Source of the DNA: Siphonodentalium dalli | Taxonomy: Eukaryota; Mollusca; Scaphopoda; Gadilida; Siphonodentaliidae | Assembly: GCA_032622095.1 (NCBI GenBank) | Contig: CP136064.1 | Coordinates: 44,904,989-44,968,988 of the forward strand | DNA length: 64,000 nucleotides | Direction: 5' to 3' | Shown here: positions 46,050-57,386 of the stretch, one piece after another | Numbering within the stretch: the stretch's first letter is position 1 | Layout of the letters: every line of letters begins with the position of its first letter | Notes under the pieces: model-generated | Database searches by the model: none | What the model saw: only the letters and a program-made list of their open reading frames with translations | What the model was told of the DNA's origin: nothing | Program-made: the position numbers and the translations under genes

Positions 46050-46390
46050 TTAAAGGGGCACTGTACAATAAATCTGGCCATTTTTGGGACCAGCTCCTTT
46101 TATACTCAGCATAATATATGCAACAAATGAACGAATTTGAGTCATTGATTAGTGCAAATACACTTATTTACGTATGAACAATACAAACAACATGGTAGAT
46201 ATAATGAAAATGAATTTATGACTTGAGTCATAAATTCATTTTCATTATAATTACCATGTTATTTGCATCATGAGTGTATTTTTGCACTAATCCATGGCTC
46301 CAAATTCATTCATTTGTTGTATATATTCTTTTGAGTATAAAAGGAGATGGTCTCAAAAATGGCTGGATTTAGGGTACAGTCCCCCTTTAA
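46050..46390. mobile_element. TTAA-bounded foldback MITE, copy B
   Basis: Counterpart of 32316-32655, one base longer in a T-run. Confidence 0.8.
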
Positions 46391-46492
46391 AGGGGGGTGT
46401 ATCCATAGGGGCAAGGTAACTAATTTGCCAATTGCACCTGCAAGTTTTGCTAGATAACTTGCAGGACAATGAAGGTGCAAGATAACAACTTG

Positions 46493-46604
46493 CAGGTACA
46501 AGATAATACAGCTAGCCTCACAGGTGCAAGATAATACAGCTAGCCTCACAGGTGCAAGATAATACAGCTAGCCTCACAGGTGCAAGATAATAGAGCTAGC
46601 GTCA
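46493..46604. repeat. 28-bp minisatellite, copy B
   Basis: Counterpart of 32758-32869, with the same unit number. Confidence 0.9.
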
Positions 46605-47112
46605 CATGTGCGAGAAAATAACCTACAGGTACAACTGGTAGTCCAAATTAATTTCTAAATTTTCTTGGAGCTAAACAGCCAACTTGAAAGCAGCATCCTA
46701 ACAGACAAAACAGGCCCCTATTATATAATGATACAATTTTATTGGAAATTGAACTGTATCACAGGGAACCCCTATTATATCATTTAAAAAGCCATTACTT
46801 ATTTCCTTATCGCTCACTAGTTATGAATAGGAGCATGCTTCCCAGGATCGCTTGGATTAATACTATTTCGAAAAGACGTGCATGACACCGTTCCAGACAA
46901 TGCAAAATGATTGCTTTGTTCATTAAAGTTAAATTTTTGTCCAACTTCATTGCACTAACAAAAATAGACACAAAAACAAAGAAGCAAATTGGGGGACTAT
47001 ATTTTTGGTCACCAGCTGAGCAAAACAACCTTTAGTCTACATTCCAACTGAGATATACGTCATCAGCAATGTAAGCTATTATATTATGCATTGTGTTCCC
47101 GAAATAAAATAT

Positions 47113-47814
47113 ATCTTGATGATATCGGGACCGTCTGGTCGGATTGAGTACCTTTAATCATACCCCCCTTTTTTTTTTAAAGGGAGTAACTGTTTTGCAC
47201 CTGTCCGTCCGATGTCTGTTCATCTCATAACTTGAACAGTAGTGCTCGGATCTCAATGAAATTAGGTATGGATGTTCACTACTATGAGGACATTAAATAG
47301 AGGGTTCCATTGTTTTGTTCGAGTTTCCGTTCTAGAGTTATTCATCTTTGTTTATATGGAAATGTTGGCTTTTTGGTCCATCTGGTGTCTGTTCATGTCG
47401 TAACAGTTGTGCTGGGATCTCAATGAAATTTGGTATGGATGTTCACTACTATGACGACATTCAATAGAGTTTTCCATTGTTTTGTTCGAGTTTCCGTTCT
47501 AGAGTTATTCATTTTTTGTTTATATGGAAATGTTGGTTTTTGGTCCATCAGGTGATAACTTGAACAGTAATGCTCGGATCTCAATGAAATTTGGTATGGA
47601 TTTTCACCGCTATGAGGATATTTAATGGCGCATTCAACTGTTTTGTTTTGGTTTTTTGTTCTATAAATATTCATCTTTGTTTATATGAAAATGCTGATTT
47701 TTGAGTCCATCTGTCTGAGTATAGCAGTCATAAATTATAGATATGCCCACAGGTGGTATGCCACAAGGGGGTATGCACCAGACGACGGTCCATCTCTTGC
47801 TGTTTGTTGAAAAG
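47113..47814. mobile_element. ~161-168 bp tandem array element, copy B
   Basis: Counterpart of 33379-34080. Part of the first monomer (about 47308-47335) has become like the second monomer, a possible local conversion. Confidence 0.75.
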
Positions 47815-48711
47815 TGTCATATAATGCCATACAGAAATATATAAATATAAACAAAGAACTTGATGAATATAGCATACCTACGTTGATCACAGTTGTATTA
47901 ATATATTATCTATATAAGTCAAAGGGACAAGTTTGTTTCCATTGAGTTGGAGTAGTAATACGTAATGGTATGTATCACTTACATTGCACAGTTCTGTTCA
48001 TCTCTTGTTGAAATATGACTAGAATCCCAATGGTGTTTTCTTGGTGAAATTTTATATCACGTTCTGTAAAATCGGTTTTTGAGGGAATGGAAGGAGCTGG
48101 GGCCCACATAATGGCATATTTCATTGCTCCAATGAACAGTTAACATGACACATACAAAATATAGTCGCAATTCTCGACCAGTTCCAAGCATCAGAAACTG
48201 GTCGAGCAGATATTAGTGGAAAATAGTCATATTTTCCATTTCCGGCGGCCATTTTGGTGGCCATCTTAGATAGGAAATTCCAGTTTTGACTTAGAAAGGT
48301 GGCATTATGTATTAGCTTCACAATAATATTTACATTTGTGTAAAATATATTTGATTCGAGTCGAGGAACCCACCCATCAAAAGCTCAGAGTCAGAGTGAT
48401 CAGATATCGATTTTTGAAGTTTGTTATTTCTCATGATGTGCAATTATTTGTGGCCAAGAAAACCGTTTTGGGAAATTTGATACCATAGTCGACAGTGGTA
48501 AGCATTATTTTGTTGCAATTAATCGATCATGATAACTAAAGCGTATTTAAAGAAATGCTGTTGTTATATCATGATGATATGGGGACCGTCTAGTCTGATT
48601 GACTACCTTTTGTTGAAAAGTGTCATATAAGAGGCCCCCATCCCCCCTTTTCGTACGCCATATTCCATGCCCTGTTATGAGGTACGCCGTATTCCGGCAC
48701 CTCTGTTAGGG

Positions 48712-49040
48712 GGTATTCGGTATTCCAAAAATACCGGTATTCGTACGCCAACCTTAAAAAAAAACATATTATCTAACATTTCCCTCAGTAAATCAAACTA
48801 ATTCTGAAATTAATATTTTTCTCGTCTGCTTCATTCTCACGAACACCCCTCCAGTGGAATAATAGCTAGACTATTCCAAAGTATACTTTTATTACTTTTA
48901 GATCAGTTTATCATCAGTAAGTTATCTTGTCTGATCTTAACTGGTACTCCGTATTCCATATGGCTGTTAACTGGTATTCCGTATTCCGCCCTCTGTGTTA
49001 AGTGGTATTCCGTATTCCATGGGGGTGGGGGTGGGGGCTA
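48712..49040. repeat. GGTATTCCGTATTCC-rich stretch
   Basis: The words GTATTCCGTATTCC or GGTATTCGGTATTCC recur several times (48712-48740 and 48950-49020). The end of each duplicon shares this word, so the duplicon's right boundary lies in a local short repeat. Confidence 0.65.
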
Positions 49041-49042
49041 GC

Positions 49043-49129
49043 TCATATAATGCCATACAGAAATATATAAATATAAACGAAGAACTCGATGGATATAGCA
49101 CGTTAATCACAGTTGTATTAATATATTAT
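49043..49129. repeat. Third, diverged copy of a duplicon segment
   Basis: It matches 34083-34175 and 47817-47909 (TCATATAATGCCATACAGAA to TTGTATTAATATATTA) with several substitutions and a small deletion. Confidence 0.85.
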
Positions 49130-51315
49130 GGAAAAATTATTATAACCATGCACTGCCATCAGGTAGGCCTACTGATAGTGTCGTACCCGGTAAGTAATTA
49201 GTAATTTACTCAATGAGTTAGAAGTATTATTTTTCGCGAATCGCCCGTGATGTCAAAAAGATCGAGTGATCTTCTCCTTCACCCAAACCGCTCATCCCCA
49301 ACGAAGACACTCTTATATATACCAGGTCCCTATCCCAGCTAATTTCCCACTATATATAAGCCCCATGTGAGGCTGCATGCCCGGTGGAGGGTCGTGACCA
49401 CAGAGCTCATGAGTCATGCATCGCGTGATATGGGCCTACTGCATGTGACCATATATATATACCTTCATTTTACACGGATTAACGTACTTGATGTGACTGG
49501 ACTCAAAATAATATTATATGATCTTAAATGACTTAAATTTCTATATTGCCAAAGAGCCCCTAATTGTCTTAACGTTAATTTTCATCCCTGTAGGCCTATA
49601 TAGGGCATATATGTGGAAAACAAATTAGAAATATATATAAGACATATAAACCCCGGCCAGTGAAAGATGTTCATCTACAGTGAATACAACAATTAATTGA
49701 CAAAGCGACCATGAATGATTGTATTGAATTATGTACATTTCAAAATTCCACATAATTATTTTCCCGCCATTACAGCTAATTAAAAGGTGAGTCATTCAAA
49801 TTGTTTATATCTGAACTCAATGACGTCATACTACGGTAAACCAGCTGTGTGAGTGTATTGGATTTTTTACTTTTAATAGTGTTTTCTACTCCAGTCAATG
49901 ATATTTTACTATAATAATAACAAGTATGAGTGGTGCTATATGCGAAACAACTTATGTAAGCCCTGCACGGGTAAGTTATCTTTTCTTGCTAGCATTCGTG
50001 TCTTCAGTGTAATTTAAAGTTACATGGTGGTGTTATTTTGCATCGAAATTAGGAGACTTCGGCGATAATACAAGTTCACTGATTTTCGATTTTTTTTTTA
50101 CTTTATACAACTAAAATTTATGATGTGTTAACTTCATTTCATATATTAACCAATTCATATAAACATATTTAATCATATTATTAGTTGGTTGTGTATGTTG
50201 TTGTTGGTTGCCAATCGTTGGTTCACAGTAGGCCTACTAATAGTAGTTAGTACTATCAGTAGGGACGTGACAAAAAAATTAAAGTTGATTATTATTCATT
50301 GAATGTTAATTTACTGGAAAGAGCTTGAAAAAACACTTAAAATGATATATGGGTTTTTCTCCTAGGTCAAATATTAAAATAGTTATGACCATTTTTGTGT
50401 CGGAAATTATCGCGTTTTTTCCGACGGGCTGGCCATATACTTAACATTGCGGCTCTGTGACCGAAAAACACGATTTTTTTTCATTTTCGACACAAAATTT
50501 TAATTCAAAATGGCATATCTCAAATAATAAGTGACGAATCCACATTCTGTTTGTATTAACAGAATAAAGAATTTAGTAGTATACTATTGATTGTCACATT
50601 TTATTTTATCAAATTCTTTGCCAAACTTAATTAATGGCTAAATTAATCAACTGATTACTAATTAACAAAGTAATCGCCACCCTGAAAGTTACCCTTGGGT
50701 AGGCTGATGATGCCTTATCAGATGACGAAATACATTTCCAATCAAACATTTTATATAATTTGAATATGTTGTATCATATATCATTTGAAAGGGCCTGTCA
50801 TTCTGCATACAAATCTGAAAGAATAAAAAATATTGCCCTTCTTGTTCAAGAGTTATGGCCCTTTAAATTTTTTTATTTTTTTTAGAACAGCCCTTAAAGT
50901 AATAACAATTTTATGTTTTATCCTCACTGAAATCTTAAAAAGTTTGAAATACGGTGCAACGTCGATAAAGTCTCAAGTCATATCTCATTTGTACTGCCTA
51001 AAGTAAAATTTCCAAGACATTTACATATATGTCATGTATCATTTTAAAGATATTTTTTGGCTAATTACACACCCAAAACATCTTGGAAGATATCCATGAT
51101 GGTTAATAAACTTAAACCCTTTTAAATTAATAAATTTGTGTATCTTCCTGGCAAGGTAAGGTTAAGTGAGGCCAGTGGAGGTCATCACGTTTTCTTCCAA
51201 TAATTTATGAAATTTGTCACCAACACAGCAGTGATCAGAACTACTAGTTATATGGGATAATACATGTTCTAATTATTTAGTAACAAGCCCTCCCCTTTTA
51301 TTGGAGGGGCACTAC
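49130..51315. other. Unassigned AT-rich sequence
   Basis: No gene, RNA gene or ordered repeat recognised on either strand. Confidence 0.4.
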
Positions 51316-52388
51316 AGGGTGATTCTCAGCGTCACGTATGTTACACTGAACCCATTTTGAAGAATAAAAGAAGTTACTGTTTGAAAACTGAACACTGATA
51401 TCAACAAATGTCTAAGTGTCCAGATAGTCAACAGTACATATAATCATAACAAAATAGCAGATCGGTGGATTGGTGGTGTTTTAAAATTTTATGCCAAAAC
51501 TGAAGTCTGTCACGTACGTTACATGCAAAAACACACTTTTTCGCAAACTATTGGTGTCATTCATTGTTTCTGTGATTTCTGACAACTATATGTCATTTCC
51601 AATCAACTACTAGTCACTCAGGCTCACTTTCTTTTGTTTTCAAGAATTAATTTATCTGCAGAGCCTCAAATTGTTTTGCAGTAACTCTCAATCTGTTGTC
51701 ACGTACGTTACATTGAATTGTCACGTACGTTACATCTTCAAATCATGGACAATGTTTTCATGAAAATAGCTTTATAATTTAGACATTTATTTGTAAAATT
51801 ATTTTATTACCACATTTACGTTAAATTGTAACACAAAAAATGATTATCCAGAGAATAACAAATCCAAATTCTTTCAAATGGTATAAAAGTAAATAGACAC
51901 TCTTTTTAATTTAAGAGTGTCTATTTTCCTTTATACCATATGTAAAATAATGTAAGTAACTAAGTATAATAAAATGAATCATGTCTGGGGTAAGGGATGT
52001 TGTGTGGGTAGAAACACACTCCTTCGGCCCCACTGCCGTATGGCAATATAGCTATATATGTACATATTAAGTGTTTCTATGCATTGCATGTAAGTATAGT
52101 TTGGATATCATAATAAATCTTAAGATGGAAATTTTCAACCGATTTTTGTGAATATCTTGCTGAAAACATAAATTTTCTAAATCCTAAGCCAATGGTATTG
52201 CATATTTTGGTGAAGTATATATTTCTTTTCCTATGTTCATCTGAAAATAATATCAGTAATAAATCTACCACGGGCCGCTTTACAGATAATATGCTAAGTT
52301 ATAACAGTATGTAATCTTAGAGATTACACTAATAAAATAATTCCCATATTCACTAAAATTGTGCAGATATCCTATATTTATGCATTCC

Positions 52389-53337
52389 TTAACCCTTCCA
52401 CGACATGAGCTGCGCAGCAGGAGTGGCGCCAGGATTTCCCCGACGGAGGGGCTATGGTCCCCGACAGGGGGGCTAGACCGGTGACCGAAGGTCATCGGCG
52501 GCTGCCGAAGGAAGCCCCGGGGAGAGAGCGAGAGGGGTGTCCCCTCTCAAACGGGGGGTTTGGGGGACCTCCCCCACGAAAATTTTGAAAATACATAGCC
52601 TGAGATCGATTCTGGAGTGTTCTGGTGTCAACATACACACTGTTCTAGGGGATCATAATTGTCACTTTTACTTGAGTATTTGGAAAAAAAAATCAGCATA
52701 TACAATAGTAATGACAATATGGAATTGATCTTAAGTTAACTCACCGTAAATCTTTCGCCACAGGTAGTTGGATCAACTTACAAAGACGGATGAACCATGA
52801 GTCCGTGAACATCATTTAGGAGCGTATAATAGATGTAAATTTGTTCAGGTAACATACGATGTGAAAAATTGATACGATATGACTCACGGTAGTCTCACGA
52901 GTGACTCGTGTCGAGTCTGTCGGACTAAAAATAGAACTCTGGTAATGTGATTCATTAACTCTGCACGCCCACGTCGATTTGTTAATCACCAGTGCACGTG
53001 TTTCGAGTCGCGGATTTTCCAATGTTTATCGTCTTTGCATAATTTTATCTCCCCGACGAATTTGGCAGATATCCCCGACGGGGGGGCTGACCATCCCCGA
53101 CGGGGGGGCTGTAGCCCCCCCTGACCCCCCCTTGGCGCCACCCCTGGCTGCGCTGGTGAAAAAATTCAACCACATACAGCAATGTTATTGATTCCACCAC
53201 AATGTGAGCCTTTAAACGTATAAATAATGGACAACTAATGTCAGAATAGCGCTCTTTGATTTTCACTGCCTATTATTTAGGCCACTGTTCTAATAAATAG
53301 CACTGGAAATAACAAAGTAATAGAATTGAAGGGTTAA
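52389..53337. mobile_element. TTAA MITE nested in the 3-kb element
   Basis: TTAACCCTTC at the left and GAAGGGTTAA at the right, both with TTAA. Without the hAT-like insert it would be about 210 bp. Piggybac-type ends. Confidence 0.65.
52418..53146. mobile_element. hAT-like element nested in the TTAA MITE
   Basis: CAGGAGTGGCGCC at the left; GGCGCCACCCCTG at the right. Flanks GCTGCGCA (52409-52416) and GCTGCGCT (53147-53154) are an 8-bp near-duplication, with one extra G at the left. Subterminal CCCCGACGGGGGGGCT words repeat. No transposase. Confidence 0.65.
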
Positions 53338-54304
53338 TTAGACATGTATGATCTATATGAAATTGCTACACTTTCTGCTGAAATATTGCTACATTGTGTA
53401 TGTGTTATGCTGTAGTACAGCTGTACTGTATGAAATTTAAATTGGGAGAAATGCTAACCATCTATTAGGCAGTTTCTGGAACTATGGGTAACTGAACAGT
53501 AAGAAGTAACTGGCCTCTGCATTTCAATAAATTATAAAACATGTTTGTTTTGCCATGTCTGGAACAATTGATTTCAAGAGATTGCACAAATCACCTATAA
53601 CCACTAAAACTAATGTATATTAGCCAATCTGCTGGTAAACAATGGAGATGTAGATGTCAAATCATGTAGATTAAGTGCTTCTGTTAGTAGAAGCATCATA
53701 GTATAAAACAGAATGGGCAATTGATGTTTAGTTGCAATAAATTAAAATGTAACGTACGTGACGTCACGTGCGTTACATAACTTATAGAGTATTTAAGTGT
53801 TTTACCTACCACAAGCACACTTCTGATTAACCGTCATCATTTTCCAATCCATTTACTTCATACAATAATGCAACTGTTATATTCCTTTACATAGTTTTCG
53901 TGTAATAAGAATACTAAACAGTTCATTTTTGTCACGTACGTTACAGTTAAACTCATAAGGTGTATTGTGTCATATCAAGAAATTGATGCACTGTTCTTTG
54001 AAGTAGTATGTTTGATTATAGTTTTGACTACTCAAACAATATAAAATGAGATAAAACTATGGCCTGGTGTATATTAGCAACTATTTTTTCATAATACTAA
54101 TTTGGAATTAGATTTTCACAAGTATTTGAGACTTTTTGTCCCCTGTGTCCCACATGCATAACAAGAAATATTCTGGCAAACAGGAATAAAATTTAAATTT
54201 TTCAAACAAATCAGAGTCTTCACAAACAAATTAAAAAAAAATCACAATCTTAGGACAAATTCAAATTTTTACCCTTCTGGTTGACATTTTTTGAGAATCA
54301 CCCT

Positions 54305-55155
54305 ACAACTCAACTCCCATGGTGGTAGTTGCATTGAAGTGGGCCCTAGCGTTTGGTGAATCAAAATTAGCGTTTAACGGACGTTTCGCTTTACCAAACA
54401 TAAGCGGTATTCTTGCTGCACAGACTTTGATAGGGATTAGTGTACATTTTTTGCGAATGATGACCATGAATGGAATTTTATATTTTCTAAATTAACTTCA
54501 TGGCCTCATCTGACTGCAAAGGAAACAGCATATATAATGTGTGGTGAAACAAGTAAGAGTTCCGATTCACATTACACAAAATAATTCCACACATTAGATC
54601 ATAATTCTACACTTACCGCAATTACTGCTACAATAATAAATTAATATTGTTCACATGATTGCTGATTATTTTTTGAAGTATAACACTGACCCCTGCTGGA
54701 ATTGAAATATTGAATTTAGATTCCAATATATGATTACATGTACATGTATATGAAAACCCAGTTAATTATTTGTAATGTTAGAACTTAGAACTTCAACTCT
54801 GAAATAATGTTCGGAGCGAATATTACTGTACTAAGATTTTGTCAATCACATGTTTTTTTTTTAATTTTTAAATGTTACTTAGTTACTCTGTTTATATAAA
54901 TCAAAAGTATATGCCGAATACCACTTGTGACTAAGAGAACTAGCAAGAATAATCAATGAGAACCAGAATTACAAACCAACAAACTAACAAATCAACTACT
55001 ATCTAGTCACCCATAGTACATGTACATAATCAAAACTTCAAAATACAGAACTGGAAACAGGAAGGAATCATGCAAACTTCAATTTTCTTTTTTACTTACT
55101 GAGAATACTCAGGCTGACTCAGATGGAATCTGTGTTCTGGTTTGCTGATCTATAT
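54305..55155. other. Unassigned AT-rich sequence
   Basis: No gene or repeat recognised. Confidence 0.4.
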
Positions 55156-55615
55156 TATTTACTGCTGATCACTACCGCTATTCTCAAAGTAATTGACCAG
55201 AAAAACGGGGTGATACCCCGGTCATGACCACGGTGATACCGGTAATAAATGGTAGCTGTATCGAGGCGGTCATGGCAGTGGAATTACGGTATTGGGCGAT
55301 GATACCGCGGTCTTTTAGCGGGCACCGCATTAATTTTTTTGAATACCGCAGTGATTTTCATGGAACACTTTGAGGGGAGGTATTTACTCCCACATACGTT
55401 AACAAGCGGTATCAGTACCGCGGTATTGGAGGATACCGCGGTATAGTACCGCAGTATTAATGGGGTGACACCCCGTTGCTGGTGGTCAATTACTTTAAGT
55501 ATAGCGGTATATTAAATGTTTTACTGCTGATCACTATTATATGTTTTACTGCTGATCACTATTATATGGTTTATTGCTGATCACTATTATATGGTTTATT
55601 GCTGATCACTATTGA
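55156..55615. repeat. ~27-bp minisatellite interrupted by a MITE
   Basis: Units of TTTACTGCTGATCACTATTA recur four times at 55519-55613, and one partial unit (ending GATCACTA) lies at 55157-55174 on the other side of the MITE. Confidence 0.85.
55173..55509. mobile_element. TA-bounded foldback MITE (family G), copy 1
   Basis: The ends are TACCGCTATTCTCAAAGTAA and the near reverse complement of TACCGCTATACTTAAAGTAA. The interior is rich in TACCGCGGTA words. The flanking minisatellite units show the unoccupied site (CACTATTA), confirming TA duplication. Confidence 0.85.
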
Positions 55616-55662
55616 TGATTCATTGAAGCTGAATACTCGGTATTATGTGTCTATAGAAGTAT

Positions 55663-56210
55663 AGTTGTCTGCGTATCGTGCGTGTCCGTATATACAGTTT
55701 CTGCGTATCGTGCGTGTCCATATATAGTTGTCTGCATATCGTGCGTGTCCATATATACAGTTTCTGCATATCGTGCGTGTCCATATAGTTGTCTGCGTAT
55801 CCGTATAGTTTCTGCGTATTGTGCGTGTCCGTATATACAGTTTCTGCGTATCGTGCGTGTCCATATAGTTGTCTGCGTATCGTGCGTGTCCATATATACA
55901 GTTTCTGCGTGTCCATATAGTTGTCTGCGTATCGTGCGTGTCCGTATAGTTTCTGCGTATCGTGCGTGTCCGTATATACAGTTTCTGCGTATCGTGCGTG
56001 TCCGTATAGTTTCTGCGTATCGTGCATGTCCGTATATACAGTTTCTGCATATCGTGTGTGACTTATATATAGTTTCTGCGTACCGTGCGTGTCCGTATAG
56101 TTTCTGCGTATCCGTATATATACAGTTTCTGCGTATCGTGCGTGTCCGTATAGTTTCTGCATATCGTGCGTGTCCGTATATACAGTTTCTGCGTATCATG
56201 CGTGTCCGTA
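55663..56210. repeat. 28/33-bp minisatellite
   Basis: Units are GTTTCTGCGTATCGTGCGTG plus TCCGTATA or TCCGTATATACAG. Around 18 units with C/T and A/G variants; some have TTGTCTGC. It is open in several frames on both strands only because the unit lacks stop codons. Confidence 0.9.
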
Positions 56211-56224
56211 ACCTGTATTTTAAA

Positions 56225-57017
56225 TCAAGCCAAAACCAAGTCCCCACTGATCAAATCAGCAGCCAACTCAAATTTTGATGATTCGTAATCAACTGCATCA
56301 CTGTAAGACTCACCATCACACCAGTACCCCACAATACCGCTATACTTAAAGTAATTGACCACCAATAACGTGGTGTCACCCCGTTAATACTGATACCGCT
56401 TGTTAACGCGAACAAGTATGTGTGAGTAAATACCTCCCCTAAAAGAGTTCCATGAAAATCACCACGGTATTCAACAAAATTAATGTGGTGCCCGCTAAAA
56501 GACCACGGTATCATTATCGCCCAATACCGTAACTCCACTCCATGACCGTCTCGATACCGCTACCGTTTATTACCGGTATCACCGCGGTCATGACCGGGGT
56601 ATCACCCCGTTTTTCTGGTCAATTACTTTGAGAATAGCGGTATATGTTCCTCCACCCTTCTTCTTCAACTTCTCGATTTTTCCGAAATAGCTTTCCCTTG
56701 AATTTGTATCCTCATCATACCACACATGTACCATCTCACGTCCTACAGCTGTGCCATCCAGCAGTGATTGCACTCTCTGCTGGTCATCATCGTTAAGCTC
56801 AATCAGGTCAGCCAAGTCACCTGCCTTCAATCTCTTCTCAATTTTACTTCTCTCTGCCAAGTCTTTCTTCTGTCTCTTTTCAACCTGCCGACGAACTATT
56901 TCCTGTTCCATCTCACACTTCTTGAGCCTTCTCTCCAGCCTCTGCTTCCTCCCAAGACTGACTGCAGAACGTATCATGGTGTGCTTTTCAGAAGCGCCAA
57001 GTGCATCCAGATAATCA
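56225..57017 (-). pseudogene. Broken C-terminal coding exon, MITE-interrupted (unrecognised gene)
   Basis: Read leftward from 57017 the frame runs DYLDALGASEKHT and MIRSAVSLGRKQ, then a long Lys/Glu/Arg-rich stretch likely to be a coiled coil. An acidic segment (DLADLIELNDDDQQ) follows, then VHVWYDEDT and SYFGKIEKL, up to GGGTY at 56642. There the TA-bounded MITE 56335-56642 intervenes. Taking out the MITE and one TA lets the same frame continue for about 36 further codons (IVGYW, ELAADLISGDLVLA) to TGA at 56225-56227. The H-W-D, Y-G-K, Y-V-Y pattern suggests a small Tudor/chromo-like barrel (inference). I do not recognise the gene. As it stands, the insertion adds about 18 foreign residues and a stop. 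Confidence 0.7.
56335..56642. mobile_element. TA-bounded foldback MITE (family G), copy 2
   Basis: Inverted relative of 55173-55509: TACCGCTATACTTAAAGTAA at the left; CTTTGAGAATAGCGGTA at the right. It lies inside coding sequence and duplicated TA there. Confidence 0.85.
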
Positions 57018-57181
57018 CAGGAGCCTGGAATTTGGTAAAAAAACCCTCTTTTATTGGTGGAACCACCACCCGGACTGCGGTCAAAAACCCTCTTTTATTG
57101 GCGGAACCACCACACGGACTGCGGTCCCGGGTGGTGGTTCCGCCAATAAAAGAGGGTTTTTGACAAAATTCCAGGCTCCTG
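57018..57181. mobile_element. Foldback element with CAGGAGCCTGG ends
   Basis: CAGGAGCCTGGAATTT to its reverse complement. The interior repeats AAAAACCCTCTTTTATTGGC and GGAACCACCAC in both orientations. No target duplication is visible. It abuts the upstream limit of the broken coding exon. Confidence 0.75.
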
Positions 57182-57386
57182 TGGTTGGTTGGCCAGTTTA
57201 TTTTTAACAGTTGAGTTGGCTTGTTCAATGGTTGGTTTATTTGTGTGTCTGTGACTTGTAAATGTAATGTATCTCTCAGCTCTGTTATTAATCAGTTATA
57301 AGTATAATAGATTATTACCACTTTAGAGGGCGTTCTCTAGTAGATTAACAGTAATTTACCCGTACGGTAAAAAGCCATAACGCCCG

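Larger units (their letters stand above)
34976..48711. repeat. Tandem duplicon, copy B (no LINE)
   Basis: Second direct copy. At its left edge the end of the unit (CTCTGTTAGGG) joins the half-hairpin GGTGAGAGCTTTCC; at the right edge homology stops after GTTAGGG. The empty LINE site is at 45548-45552. The unit is about 13.74 kb without the LINE. Confidence 0.95.
51316..54304. mobile_element. 3-kb inverted-repeat element with CACGTACGTTAC motifs
   Basis: AGGGTGATTCTCA at the left and TGAGAATCACCCT at the right are a perfect 13-bp inverted pair. GTCACGTACGTTAC or a one-base variant occurs at 51331, 51509, 51698, 51720, 53763 and 53931, and inverted at 53749: four near the left end, three near the right. 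Clustered subterminal motifs are typical of transposase-binding sites. No transposase frame, and no clear target duplication seen. The superfamily is unknown. Confidence 0.65.

Noticed and set aside
18997-48711. Long terminal repeats of a giant retrotransposon
   Set aside because: The copies directly abut with no internal region, carry no primer-binding site or polypurine tract, and contain many unrelated MITEs.
51331-53944. CACGTACGTTAC motifs as a gene promoter cluster
   Set aside because: They respect the limits of the inverted-repeat element and no gene lies nearby.
55663-56210. CRISPR-like array
   Set aside because: Units are contiguous with no unique spacers, and the context is a eukaryotic genome.
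55620-56278. Open frames of up to 198 codons on both strands
   Set aside because: They follow the 28/33-bp minisatellite, exist in several frames at once and encode only periodic peptides. They arise because the unit has no stop codons.
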